DNA of 64,000 nucleotides from Siderastrea radians. Its lineage: Eukaryota > Cnidaria > Anthozoa > Scleractinia > Rhizangiidae. Position numbers and translations under genes: made by a program. Under the pieces are notes generated by a model. That model made no database searches, was not told the DNA's origin, and saw only the letters and a program-made list of their open reading frames with translations. Positions 34,901 to 45,600 of the stretch are shown here, one piece after another (position 1 is the stretch's first letter; each line of letters begins with the position of its first letter). Location of the stretch: NCBI GenBank assembly GCA_964017195.1, contig OZ024887.1:2256881-2320880 (forward strand), written 5' to 3'.

Positions 34901-37900
34901 ACCCTCAGTTTTTAATTAGGCAGATCAAGTTTTTGCAGAAAATAGACACACATAGCATTTGTCACGCAGGATTATGGTACGTCACAGCTATCATGGCACG
35001 CAAATACCGATTTACTTTAATTTATGCCAAATCTTTATATTGTAAACTAACACCTTCTCTCACCTGAGCGAGTATCTTCTTCTTCTTTGTTGAGTTCATT
35101 TGAACGTTGAACATTGACTACTTGGATTTTCTGAAGTTTTGAAGCAATAATACGTACTTCAGGAAACTACTTCGCAATACACACTGCTTTGCAAGCTACA
35201 AAATGTTTCTTAAATAAATTAATAATAGTGTCAAGTTGGCCCGTGTGAGAAATGGACGATATCAATATCGAAATAAACACACTCAGATATATCTTGATTG
35301 ACTGATGTAAGTATTGACTGATGGAATTTTTTGGCTTTCCGCACTGTGACAGTACGAAATATGTTTTCACCTGCTACTGAAACGATTGATAATAAACACG
35401 AGTTAGGGAAGTCAAACCTTTAGGCTTTCGAGATCAATATTCTTCGAAAACTTCTCGATGTGTTTTGTGACAGAGGTTGCTGCTCTGCAGGTAAAAAAGA
35501 CGATCTCCAGCTGGCAGCTTGATGTACTCATCTTGATCAGCAAAAATAAAGAGAAATACATTTAAAATTTAGATTAGCAAACCTAAACAGAAAAAAAAGA
35601 CTTGTCTTGATAAGGATGTAGTGAGTACTACATCCTTACATCCTGTAAGACAACAACGTTGTAAACGTTGTTACTAAGGTTATTAGGGATAGTTGCTGAC
35701 CTGCCTCAGACTTTGTGATTGCCGTTTGAACTGTGCCACAGCCTCTCTCAGCCCTTGGAGAATGACATCTTGGACAAAAAGAACACTAACACAATTACAT
35801 CAGTAGAGTTCTAAGGGACGGTTCATTTTTTATAGGAGGGGGGGGGGGGGGGGGGGGCTGGTGGGATTTGATTTGTAGTTCCCGTAATATATAATGAACC
35901 CCTCTATATCAGAAAATTTTTTTACCTGGCCCCCCTCGTAGTCCTAAGTATTTGGGATTACCCTCCCCCCCCCCAAAGAAAAAATGATAAAGTGAATCTA
36001 AAACTTATCAGAGTCGATTCCAACAAACATTTTAGTTTAGAATCAGTCCTGCAGGATTAAATGTCTTTTTTGACAAGTACTAAAGGTAATTTTATGGTAG
36101 GGAGTCCAGGGGATCTTTCCCTGGAAATTCTAGAGATGCTCTCCAAGGCAATTTGGTGCACTCTGAAGTACATCAACAGATAATTAATGCCGGTTTTAGG
36201 CATTTTTGTGGACACTGTTATCAGTTGTTCAGTCGTTTAACAATTGACCAAAAAAAAAGAGTTGACATTACCCTGGATGTATTTTGTAACGAAACATTTC
36301 CTTGTGCCGGGTACGGTTGCCGTTGGGTGGATAATAAAGTAGGGGGGTCCGGGGGCATGTTCCCCCTGGAAAATCTGCATTTTCAGAACCTTAGAAACAC
36401 TCTTTTTTGGCATTTTGGCATTGATGTATGCATTATTGCAGATGCCGTCAATACTAAACTCTAAGGCAATTTTTTTGGTGACCCCTTTTACACACTATAT
36501 GTTTTTGGCTGGCCCCCCCTTTGAAGCCATGTTTTTTGGCATGCCCCCCCCCCGCTCAAATCCCACCAACACTCCTTACCTCATAAAAAATGGACGGTCC
36601 CTAAACTGAATAAAATGTCCTTCTTGACATTAAAGGCAAAGTATGAATCGAAAAGCTATTAAATTTAAGAAAAAGACTCAAGTCTTTTGTGTCATCTTTC
36701 TGAATGTTCCAATGATCAAACCTTTTGATCATATCAATATTTGGGCTAAATAAATTAACCCTATGCTGCCAATAATGAACCCTTCAACCGTTTTGTCAAG
36801 TTTTAATATTTAATTTAGGTAGTGAACCTGTGATCTTCCATCGGCACGGTCTTTTGAAATCTCCCTACAATTGGTAAAATGGTTTCAATATGACTAATTA
36901 TAGAGATAGCTCCACAAGGTCAAGAAGCTGCACAAAGGCCTCCTGGCTTTTTAATTTGCACCAAAATTCATAGAATTTGTAGCAATGTATTTCAAGTACT
37001 TAGGGAGACTATAAGCGACCAAGTGGCAAGGCGGATATGGACATGGCTAGACCCTGTGTTCAGAATGGATCACCACTCACACCCACGCATTGCCCTCACC
37101 TGGGTGGCAGAAGGGAAAAGGAACCGGGTCGACCACGAGAGATACGGAGAAGGACAGTGGAAAGGGAGGGTTAAGGTCATGGGCAGAGGCGGCGACAGCA
37201 GCGAAGTGCAGAACAACCTGGAAGGAGAGAGCATGCGGCCCAATTTCCCGCTTGGGGACACATGGAAAATGATGATGATTTCACGTAGTTTACAAAATAT
37301 ATTGTATATTGACTTGTATCAAAGTGATCTTTCTCGTTTATTTCACCTGGTGTACTTGGAATAGTCGATTTTTCCTTGGCAAAAACCTTCAGTTCCTCAA
37401 AGGCAGAATGTAGCCTCGAAAAGTTTCCTCTGACATGTTGCAAGGGAAACAGGTTCTGAAAACAAAGCAGTTCTATACAACAATGTCCGCTATGAAATGT
37501 AACTTTCAAAAGACAATTAATGAATTCATTAGCTAGTCGTATTGTAATAGAGGCGAGTTTCAAGAGGACAATTGATACTTACGTGAACAATGTTTATTAA
37601 TAAGCAATAATTGTATTTGTATGATGCTTCAACACTCTCCTAATAAAGAAACAAGTAATTTCGAATTCAAACTCTCTTGAGTTTCGCATCAAGCTAGGTA
37701 AATACAATCAGAGCGCAGGTTTTACTTTCTCTTGTAACATTGTATTAAGAAATGTCTTTAACTATAATCATGTCTTTATGGTAGGAGTTGGACAGGGGTG
37801 GGCATTCTCCCTCCCTCAACTCCCGCTAAAAGGTCAGAAAAAGAAAAGATTTAAAAAGCTCCCTAGACTTATAAGGACTCGACCAATATGGTATTATTAG

Positions 37901-39079
37901 ACTAAGCCTGGTTTTTGTAGGATATGAGAAAGTTTGAGGGTGTGCATCGCAGTCATATATCTTATCTTTTTTTCCACGAAGAAACTACGTTTTCAAAACA
38001 CTCAACTTACTTCAGGGTTCTCTTTAAGTACAAAGAGACCAAAAAATGGCGTTCGGCAAGGTCCGCTCAGGTGTGTGACAAGTGAAAAGAAATTCATCAG
38101 AGTATCATAAAGGTATTCACAAGTATCTGCATCAAAAGGAGGACTGTAGTCCACAAGCAACACACGAGCTATAATGAAATAAGAAATCATATCATCAAAA
38201 GGAGGACTGTAGCCCACAAGCAACACACGAGCTATAGTGAAATAAGTAATCATATCATCAAAAGGAGGACTGTAGTCGCGGCCACAAGCAACACACGAGC
38301 TCTAATGAAATATAATCATATCAGTAGTTGCCTGCTCCAGCCTCTCAGACAGTAGCACTGGACGCCGAAAATTGGAAATGAACGTGAGATATCTGAATCC
38401 AATCAATAAACATCACCTGACGAACATTTTTTGACCATGGATAGCAATCGCAAGTAAAGATAAATTACCGTAAATTACACTAGAACAACAACAACCAAAA
38501 CAACAACAAAGTTTTTTTTCACATAGTACGTTAATAGTAGTCCGCGAAATAAAAATAAAGAGATAAATTAAGTAGCCTAAAGAGTAGTTTGATTAGCTAG
38601 CCCGTATGGTAAATTGCTTCATTTATGATTTATATTTTGAGAGGGCAATAGCCCTAATATCAACATAAATCTCCTTAGTCTCCAGAAAATGTAAAAGTAA
38701 TTAGTGTAATTTACCCCTAGGTGCATTCCATGTCAGTTCCACGCCGAAGAAATAGTAAGTCTTACAACACTTCGTACATCAAAAACTAAAACCCTCGCCG
38801 AAGATCTTCGGCGTAGACTTCATAAAATGAAGCCTGGTCTTTAATTATAGACCTTAAACTACTGGCCCCAGTTGTTCAAAAGTTGGGCAGCGCTATCCAC
38901 TGGATAAATTTCTATCCATGGGATAACGCAATTGGTTTCCCTAACACTTATCCACTGGATAGTGATTTATCCGGTGGATAGCGCTATCCAACTTTTGAAC
39001 AACTGGGGCTACAGTATTTGTTACCTGGTTGTCTTATGAATGCCGTTCGGTTCGGTTGCTTATCTGCAGTTTTCTCCAT
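25952..39079 (-). CDS. M1AP: Meiosis 1 arrest protein homologue, 14 coding exons
   Basis: Homologue of M1AP, a germline protein needed for male meiosis I in mammals. Coding exons: 39025-39079, 38011-38168, 37583-37639, 37347-37455, 35701-35768, 35418-35531, 35064-35130, 34609-34686, 31723-31830, 28817-28917, 28468-28599, 27261-27362, 26529-26759 and 25952-26161. All junctions use AG/GT and keep phase. Family matches as I recall them include VRGNFSRL (exon 4), DILSLQNFFKTWLLDSGTDQE (exon 9), LKCDLHECLL (exon 10), CWKLDWEDLESNQQHF (exon 12), AVSELMLPSD (exon 13) and SYNPLLVHSELYKYL (exon 14). The last exon reads 27 codons past a good donor (gtgagt after 26036) to TAG at 25952-25954. That gives 529 residues, close to the roughly 530 of the human protein. 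A further unseen exon after that donor cannot be excluded. Confidence 0.85.
29166..31243. mobile_element. 2.1-kb foldback element with 8-bp target duplication, M1AP intron 9
   Basis: Both ends read GGGCGACCC followed by TAAAACATGGAATG-like sequence in inverted orientation. An 8-bp direct repeat, AGACTAAC, flanks it (29158-29165 and 31244-31251). Each arm (about 29166-29405 and 31030-31243) is built of tandem copies of a roughly 37-bp motif containing CCTAAAACGCGGAATGGCGG. The core has a short ccctcgac repeat (30660-30722) but no transposase. An 8-bp duplication suits hAT, P or related superfamilies; termini alone do not decide. Confidence 0.8.
31991..34241. mobile_element. 2.25-kb TTAA element, Kolobok-like, M1AP intron 8
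   Basis: The inverted termini start AGTGCCACTG and continue (A/G)GAC; TTAA is duplicated at 31987-31990 and 34242-34245. On the minus strand the element contains a decayed THAP zinc-finger domain. Known Kolobok transposons combine a TTAA duplication with THAP-domain proteins, so I infer that superfamily. No intact transposase remains. On the plus strand an acidic frame begins at 32234 (MPTVDCETSEEYFYD) and runs to a splice-donor-like gtaaga; its role is unknown. The left end lies only 160 bp upstream of M1AP exon 9. Confidence 0.7.
33613..33899 (-). pseudogene. Broken THAP-domain coding fragment
   Basis: One frame gives CVVQC, the C-x2/4-C start of a THAP domain. A second frame continues with KWIIFV, then GCSDHFTDECFQG, matching the C-x2-H half of the fold, and then SIIPLSIPSIW, matching its proline-containing end. 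The two halves are in different frames, so a frameshift lies between about 33800 and 33860. The second half ends at a good splice donor (gtacgt) after 33613. It lies inside the TTAA element and is presumably the remnant of its transposase or an accessory protein. Confidence 0.65.
35815..36601. mobile_element. 787-bp MITE with TAA target duplication, M1AP intron 4
   Basis: Terminal inverted repeats GGGACGGTTCATTTTTTAT and GGGACCGTCCATTTTTTAT, with TAA duplicated at 35812-35814 and 36602-36604. Further in, both sides carry (g)n followed by ggtgggatttga-like sequence. A long poly-G run (35838-35858) and poly-C runs near 35966 and 36545 are part of it. There is no transposase. The element's edge is 46 bp from the acceptor of M1AP exon 5. 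Confidence 0.7.
37012..37285 (+). mobile_element. LINE reverse-transcriptase C-terminal fragment, M1AP intron 4
   Basis: The plus-strand translation resembles the extreme C-terminus common in animal non-LTR retrotransposon ORF2 proteins: FRMDHHSHPRIALTWVAEGKR, then a basic stretch that continues in another frame. The fragment is frameshifted and 5'-truncated. It ends about 60 bp from the donor of M1AP exon 4 and is antisense to M1AP. Confidence 0.6.
38131..38325. repeat. 63-bp tandem triplication over the M1AP exon-2 acceptor
   Basis: Three copies of a 63-bp unit (starts of a common ggaggactgtag motif: 38138, 38201, 38264) cover the intron end, the AG acceptor and the first 31 bp of exon 2. 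Each copy carries its own acceptor-like tattatag/tatag/attagag followed by the coding start for ARVLLV. The inner copy gives the standard exon (start 38168). The middle copy (start 38231) is in frame and would add 21 residues. The outer copy has a 5-bp insertion (gcggc) that shifts the frame to a stop. Confidence 0.85.
38874..39009. mobile_element. About 136-bp palindromic MITE, M1AP intron 1
   Basis: The ends are GCCCCAGTTGTTCAAAAGTTGG in inverted orientation, followed inward by gcgctatcca and tatccactggata motifs on both sides. Only 15 bp separate it from the splice donor of M1AP exon 1. The target duplication is uncertain (tac on both sides, offset by one base). Confidence 0.7.
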
Positions 39080-39634
39080 TTCCTTTCTGAACTATTTAAA
39101 CAAAATAATCCTAAGTAAGCTGATCTAAAACTGCTGGAACAAGAACTCAGATTTAATTATCTTAAACTGAACATGGCTAGCTAACCCCAAAAAAATCTCA
39201 ACTTGACTTGACTAGAAAAAAAGAAAAGATAACAAGTATTTCCAAACGCATCAATTGCAACAAATCATGCAAGTTTGCATGTCTTTTAACACTCTCACCT
39301 TATTCTACAAAGCTTCGTGCACGTCAGGGTTTATTGTTGGGCTCCTGCTAGTAAAACTTAACATCGAAATCGAAACAAATCAAAGAAGTTGCTTTGAAAG
39401 TTTGTAACTCGCATAATTGTAAAATTTCTCACTTGTTGTTCGGCTGTCGCACTTTTTGGCGGGAAATCGCTCGCGGGCCGCCCGCAATTGATCAAAATTC
39501 GTTTTCTTCCAACTTCTTATCCACCGCTGGTCAAAAGACGGGAGGCTCAAATTAGCGACACGAGATCGCCGCCATCTTGGAAATTTAATTGTGAGAAGAT
39601 CCGACGCAGAAGAATACTGTTCAGTTGTCGTAAA
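39080..39634. promoter_or_regulatory. Head-to-head M1AP/PSMD13 intergenic promoter region
   Basis: M1AP starts on the minus strand at 39079 and PSMD13 on the plus strand at 39635. Near PSMD13 there is a GC-richer patch with TTTGGCGGGAAA (39455-39466), a good E2F-type site, and GCCGCCATCTTGG (39568-39580), the usual YY1-type core-promoter motif. I see no TATA box. Sharing of the region is inference from the spacing. Confidence 0.6.
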
Positions 39635-42600
39635 ATGAGGGATGTGAAAGGATTTTTGAGCAGAAAACAGAGTGAAGGGGGACCGTTGGCATCGGAGTGG
39701 GTTAGTCTCGGAGAACTATACGAGAAGAAGTAAGTTATTTTCGGTTAGCTTAACTGCTTAGTCATGTCTGCTTGTCAAAGTCTTTGTTGAGTTTATCAGA
39801 GAGATAGTAACCTTGTTAAGTTAGGAATCTGTCTTAAATCCGCTAGTAAATGTCTGTACTGTTCTCAGTAGAAATAATTTATGTCTGTTAAAAAGCCTGA
39901 TCAATCTGTTAACGGCTTAGTTGTTAAACACAGTGCCAGAGTGGTTCATGTGTACATGTAAATATAAATCAGCTTACAGACCACTTCTACAAGTACATGT
40001 ATTCATTCATCATTGCAACATACAGTATTGTTTGAAAAGTTAGCGAATTTCCTGTAAGTCTTCAATTGAGATATCTTAAAGTTACCAGCAATGGAATCTT
40101 TGTTTCATCACAAAAAGCTTACTTGCCCTTGCCCTCATTGGTGTCCTTTACAAAAATTTTGTACTGCAAGGCTTCAAAAACTTTTCTTAAAAGTACACAC
40201 ATGTATGTCCAAGTAAGTACATCATCATTTTGATCACAAAATACATTATACCCAGGTTAGGTTTTTATTCATTTACAAAACTCTTGTCTCTGGCTGGCCT
40301 CCCACAAAATCCTAACTTTGATCAGACATAATGTCCAGACAACTGTTTTAAATACCCACGGGTGTATTTTGGTTGGACGTATTATATCTCGTGGCTGATT
40401 GGCAGTTTATTTCTTGTAACTCTGCTCCTGTAGATAACTTTAAATTGTTCATACACCGGTCACATTCTTCTTCTGTTTTCTTCTTAGGCTGTGGCATCAG
40501 CTGACAGTTAAACTTACCGAGTTTGTCAAGAATGAATACTTTGCCCAAAATGGAGGACTCGTAGAGGTACATGACTTGTGCATACCATAATACAACCGCA
40601 GTTTACAAGTGCCGACTGCATACATGTGGCATCCCATAAAATTTAACACTATTACCTAGTAGGTGCTTGTACAGTACCGCTTAAAATTTTGTGCATAACA
40701 CTGCAGCAAAATGTCATCTTTGCTGGTGTTAATTTCTGCAAATTCACCATGGTGGGACAACAGTGATGACAACGAAATTTCTCTTTCCATTACCACTACT
40801 TGTTCAAACATTCAAATGATGAGAATAAAGAAAGTGATCACCAAGGATAAGATGTCTTGATATTTAGACAAATTCTCCTTACTAGTTCCATAAGAAATGT
40901 ATGGAGAACTGTTAGGAGAATATGCATTTTTATATCAGGGCTTAAAGGGTTAATGAAATGGAAACTGTTTTAATTTTGGAGTTTTTCCCAAAGAAAAATA
41001 GAAGCGGTCAGTTTTCTGGAACACTTTTGGTTGTTTAGGGTTTGCTTTATTGTTAATTTGTCATCAACATCTTTGTCGTGTTTTGTACATGTACAGTGTG
41101 GTAGCAAGAGCCACATAGGGGGGCTCCAGGTCCTTGTTTATTCCAGTTAATTGGTGGAAAAGGTTATGCACTTGTACATGTAATATACATTGTATACTAT
41201 TTGGTTAATCTTATCAGACTTAATGTCGTTTTGTTGTTATTGTTTTCTAGATGTATGAAAACTTCCTTGTAGACTTTGAGCACAGGTAGTGTGGAAACCT
41301 GTGATAATTATTAATGAATCTAAAATGACTGTACACTGCATTTAAAACACTTCTGAAAAAGAAAAGAAACTACTTGTAGATCTATGTATTTGCCTAGATG
41401 TCAACCCCAGCTTACAGTGTGTGTTCTACCCTATATTAAAGGGCAACTAGGTCACTTTTTATGTTAATTAGAGTCCACAGAGAAAGCAGGTACGTGTGCA
41501 TGTATGTGTGTACTCTAGACCAGTCCACAGTTCGTGGTTGCAACATGTCATTGAGCTGCCACTTTCTGTCACAAACAGGCCTTCTGATAGTGTGCGAAAA
41601 ATATTGGGAAATGATAGCGAACTTCCAGGAGGTCATATCATGCGGCAGAAAATGTCTATTATGCGGCAAATTATGCAATTTCTCTGCAGAAGATCTCACA
41701 TAGAACACGTACTGTCATTATAACATTGAAGATTTCAGAGGCTCTGCATGATGTTTCCAAGGGTAAATAGCCTTAAATAAGCATTGTATGTTTGTTAGTA
41801 GTCAGGCTTATGCATTTTTTATCAATTATAAGATTTCTCACGGATTGTGCGATTGAATGCGATTCAAGACCAATTGTGCGAAATCGCACCATTGCATAAT
41901 ATCAGAAGCCCTGCGTAAATCAGTCCAATTTTGAAACTAACTTTAATTTCCTTTTCTATCCAAAGTACATGAATGATACAGCTATTTAGTAGCCTTGTTG
42001 TTGCTCACTCAGGACCCAAGGTGCCTGAAGTGACATGCACAACTTCAAGTTCAAACTGCAGGTTTTCTTGATTACTCTTAAAAAGCTTGTTCTCTTCCTT
42101 ATCACAGAATAAACATGCTTTCCTTGATGGAAATTGTTTTATATGTCATCAAAGAAATAAAGGGTAAGTAATAAAATTCCTGCTCAACATACATGTGTCT
42201 CTATTTGTGGAATATTATTAAGCATGATGCTGCTTGCTTTGCACTCTGATTGGTTGGAAAGCCTTAATAAAACCCACAAAAGATAACATTTTGAGCATTT
42301 ATTTCATGAAATAGTCAATTTATTAAACTTTTTCTGTTGTTTCCATAAACTATAGTAGCTGCACTAGTGAACGACTGGGAGAACTCAAAATGTCTGTAGA
42401 TACAATCTCTGTCATCTTGTATTCCACAGCATTTTTCATTCTTTGAAATTTTCAATTGTGTTATTGTCACTCTGTGGAGACACAGAAAGCATTTACAGTA
42501 GAATTTCATGAACGCAAACTCCCATTAAATGGAACTTTTTGTTAACTTGAACCTAAAGAAGGTTCCTCTGGTTTACTAGTTTTAGTAATTTAACCCTTGA

Positions 42601-45600
42601 CCACTTAAAGTGGTACTATGATCAAAAAATCACTTTTATTTTTTCTTCGGATTTCGAAACTATGTTTGTTAAACACTCCCCAAGCGAAATTATAAGCGTT
42701 AATTTTGAGAAGAAGACCGTTAATTCAAACTGCAATTTTCCGGTTTAATGGTCCGCCATTATTACACCAGAAAGGATACAATGACGTCATACACTCAAGA
42801 GCTGTAAAATGTAGTGTGTGAACGCGGCTTACAAATTATGCAAAACACGAGTTTGAGAGTGTGAAAGCTCAAAACTCCTGTGCTGCATACTAAATAAGGC
42901 ACTTTCACACACACTGCATTCTACAGCTCTTGAGTGTATGACATCATTGTATCCTTTCTGGTGTAATAATGGCGGACCATTAAAACGGAAAACTGCAGTT
43001 TAAATTAACGGTCTTCTTCTCAAAATTAAGGCTTATAATTTCGCTTGGGGAGTGTTTAATAAACATAGTTTCGAAATCCGAAGAAAAAATAAAAGTGATT
43101 TTTTGATCATAGTACCACTTTAAATTTGTGAACTTAAACAGCTTTTACATGTTACATGTATTTCCCCTTACATTTCAAGTTACATACTGTACATTACGTA
43201 ACGTGTAACTTATGGAGTTACATACGATGACAATGATGATGATGATGGTGTTTATTATTATTATTATTATTATTATTATTGCTATTATTATTATTTCATC
43301 AAGTGTCCATTTTGTTACAGGTAATACAATGTACATGTTGTGGCCAGCAGTTAGTTCTCTTTGTATAGTGCTTGTTTGTAATGTCAGCTTTAATTATTTT
43401 CAGAACCAGAAACTGCTCTTGAGTTCCTGGAAAGACAAAAGGAAAAGGTTTGTTTACAGCAATAATAGTTTATGATCAACTTGCACATGCATCACGTTTC
43501 CTTATAGCTGTTGCACTGTACTGCAACACGTCAGATTTGCATAAACAGACTTTTTTTTTAAATTTTACTTCTGTTTTATTTCAGATAAAAAATGATGTGG
43601 AGGCTGATGTTCTTTGTATGACGGCCATTGGTAACATTAAACTTCAGCAGAGCAAAATGGAAGAAACCAAGGTACATTGTTAAAGTTTGTGTTTATACAT
43701 TTAAAATGACAGTGGGTCATTGTGTTGGCTGTTGAGTCTTCTGACTAATCATGAATGTCAGCTTTGGGAGTACTTCTAATCATGTCAGCCCTGTTCGTTT
43801 TTAGTATTGCTCAACTCCTGTTGCAAGCTTTAATGTTCTCTGTATCATAAGTTACAGTTTTATCATTGTCAGTTTGTCAGTTTTGTCATCACTAAATAAA
43901 TACATGTACACCTGGTTGGTTAAAGTAAAGTTGAAAAAATGGATGTTGCCCAGGGTCTTGAGAATGAGACTTTAGTCACAGCCATCAAAATTAACAGCTC
44001 CTAATAAAGCTGGTAATCTGAAAACAGTCAACCAATGGTCAGACACAATGTCTGGACAATAGTTTTTTACAACATCAATGACTATAATTTTGTGGATGAA
44101 TAAAAATCTTGCTTGAGCACATGTGATAACCAACCAAGTAGTGTTGTTCAACCAAAAGGATGACTTAGTGAGTCATAAATCATCTTGTTTGTAATTTCCA
44201 TTAATCTTTACAGACATTAATCGAGCAAGCAAGAGCTATGCTGGAAACTATAGATGGAGTGACTACAGTTCATGGCAGGTTTTACGAACTTTGCAGCAAT
44301 TTTCACAAAGTAAGTCAGTTAAGGTAAAAATAATCTAGTGTGACTACTATATTGTCTTTTAGGTTAACTTGACACAGTACCAAGCTGTCTAATAATTATT
44401 GGGTGATTCCAGAAAATATCCATACCATACCACGGACGGCTTTTTGGAATTCTGAGGGCAAGGGGGTTCTTTGAACTGGAAATCCAAATGCATTGGGGGA
44501 TACTTATGATTGGAATTCCGAAGGCATGGGGGGTTTTAGATCTGGGATTTCCACAGGAGACAGACGAGTGTATTCCTCGAAAATGCTAATTTTGTGGACT
44601 TTTAAAATCAGTTTGCAAATAAAGCGTGAACTGACGACACTGCTGACTACTGCAGAAGCAGGATACAAGACAAGCGTTGATCGATCAGACATGTGTTGGT
44701 GTTCATTTGCAGAAGAAAACCGACAAAACATGGGTTGTACATCAAGCTCCAGAGGCCTTAACATTGATGAATTTCTTATCAGATTAATAAAATATGAAAA
44801 ATCTATGTTTTTTACCGCTTGTACATTTCTTGTACTTCCGTCACATGAACGGCGAAAACTCGCGCCAGTTCCTCGTTTCCAAGGAGCACCTGCTGGATTT
44901 TGCACTTTGTGCGGATTCGGGAAATGGCCCATTAAGTAACAGAAAATTCCCAGCAAGAATCTGACAGAGACTGGACAACTTTTTTTGATGCCGTTTAATT
45001 CCAGAAATGCTACACATTTTGTATATCTTTGAAGGCAGTAAATACGTCCAAAAGATTTTTCAAATGACAAACAGACCAAGGGCATGGGGGGGGTAATGCA
45101 TTTTGGAAATTCCAAAGGCAGGTGGGGTTAAATATGGAAGCCGTCCGTGGTATGGTATGGATATTTTCTGGAATCGCCCATTATTGTTGACTGACTTCTT
45201 GAGTGTGTCATGTGCAGTTCTAAACATCAGTAGAATAAAATTAATTCATAGCAGACACTTGTACATAATGCCCTTGCCATGTAATTGTAAGCTCCTGAAG
45301 ATACTTGTGTCTGATTGTTGTGGACTTTTGTCTTGCTAGATTACTGGTTCATACAATGAATACTACCGGGATGCACTGCGATTCTTAGGCTGTGTAGATA
45401 CAAGCACCATGTCAGGTCAGTAATCTTCATTCTTTATTTTCAACTGTGTTCTTTGCAGGGTTAGCTGACATGTTTACTGTGAAGTGTCATGGCCTTGTTT
45501 TTCTTAACTAAAGTGCTGTTTTCATAAGTGTACAATGTAATTTTGTATCAAAGGTGAATGGAGTCAAGTGATGCTAGTACTTGTAGCAATGTGGAACTAA

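Noticed and set aside
35838..35858. Poly-G run as a possible assembly gap filler
   Set aside because: It is bordered by terminal-repeat-like sequence on both sides and fits within a MITE, so it is treated as a real, if length-variable, tract.
44504..45115. 203-codon minus frame as a real protein gene
   Set aside because: It sits inside a TIR element in a PSMD13 intron, overlaps an equally open antiparallel frame and resembles no family I know.
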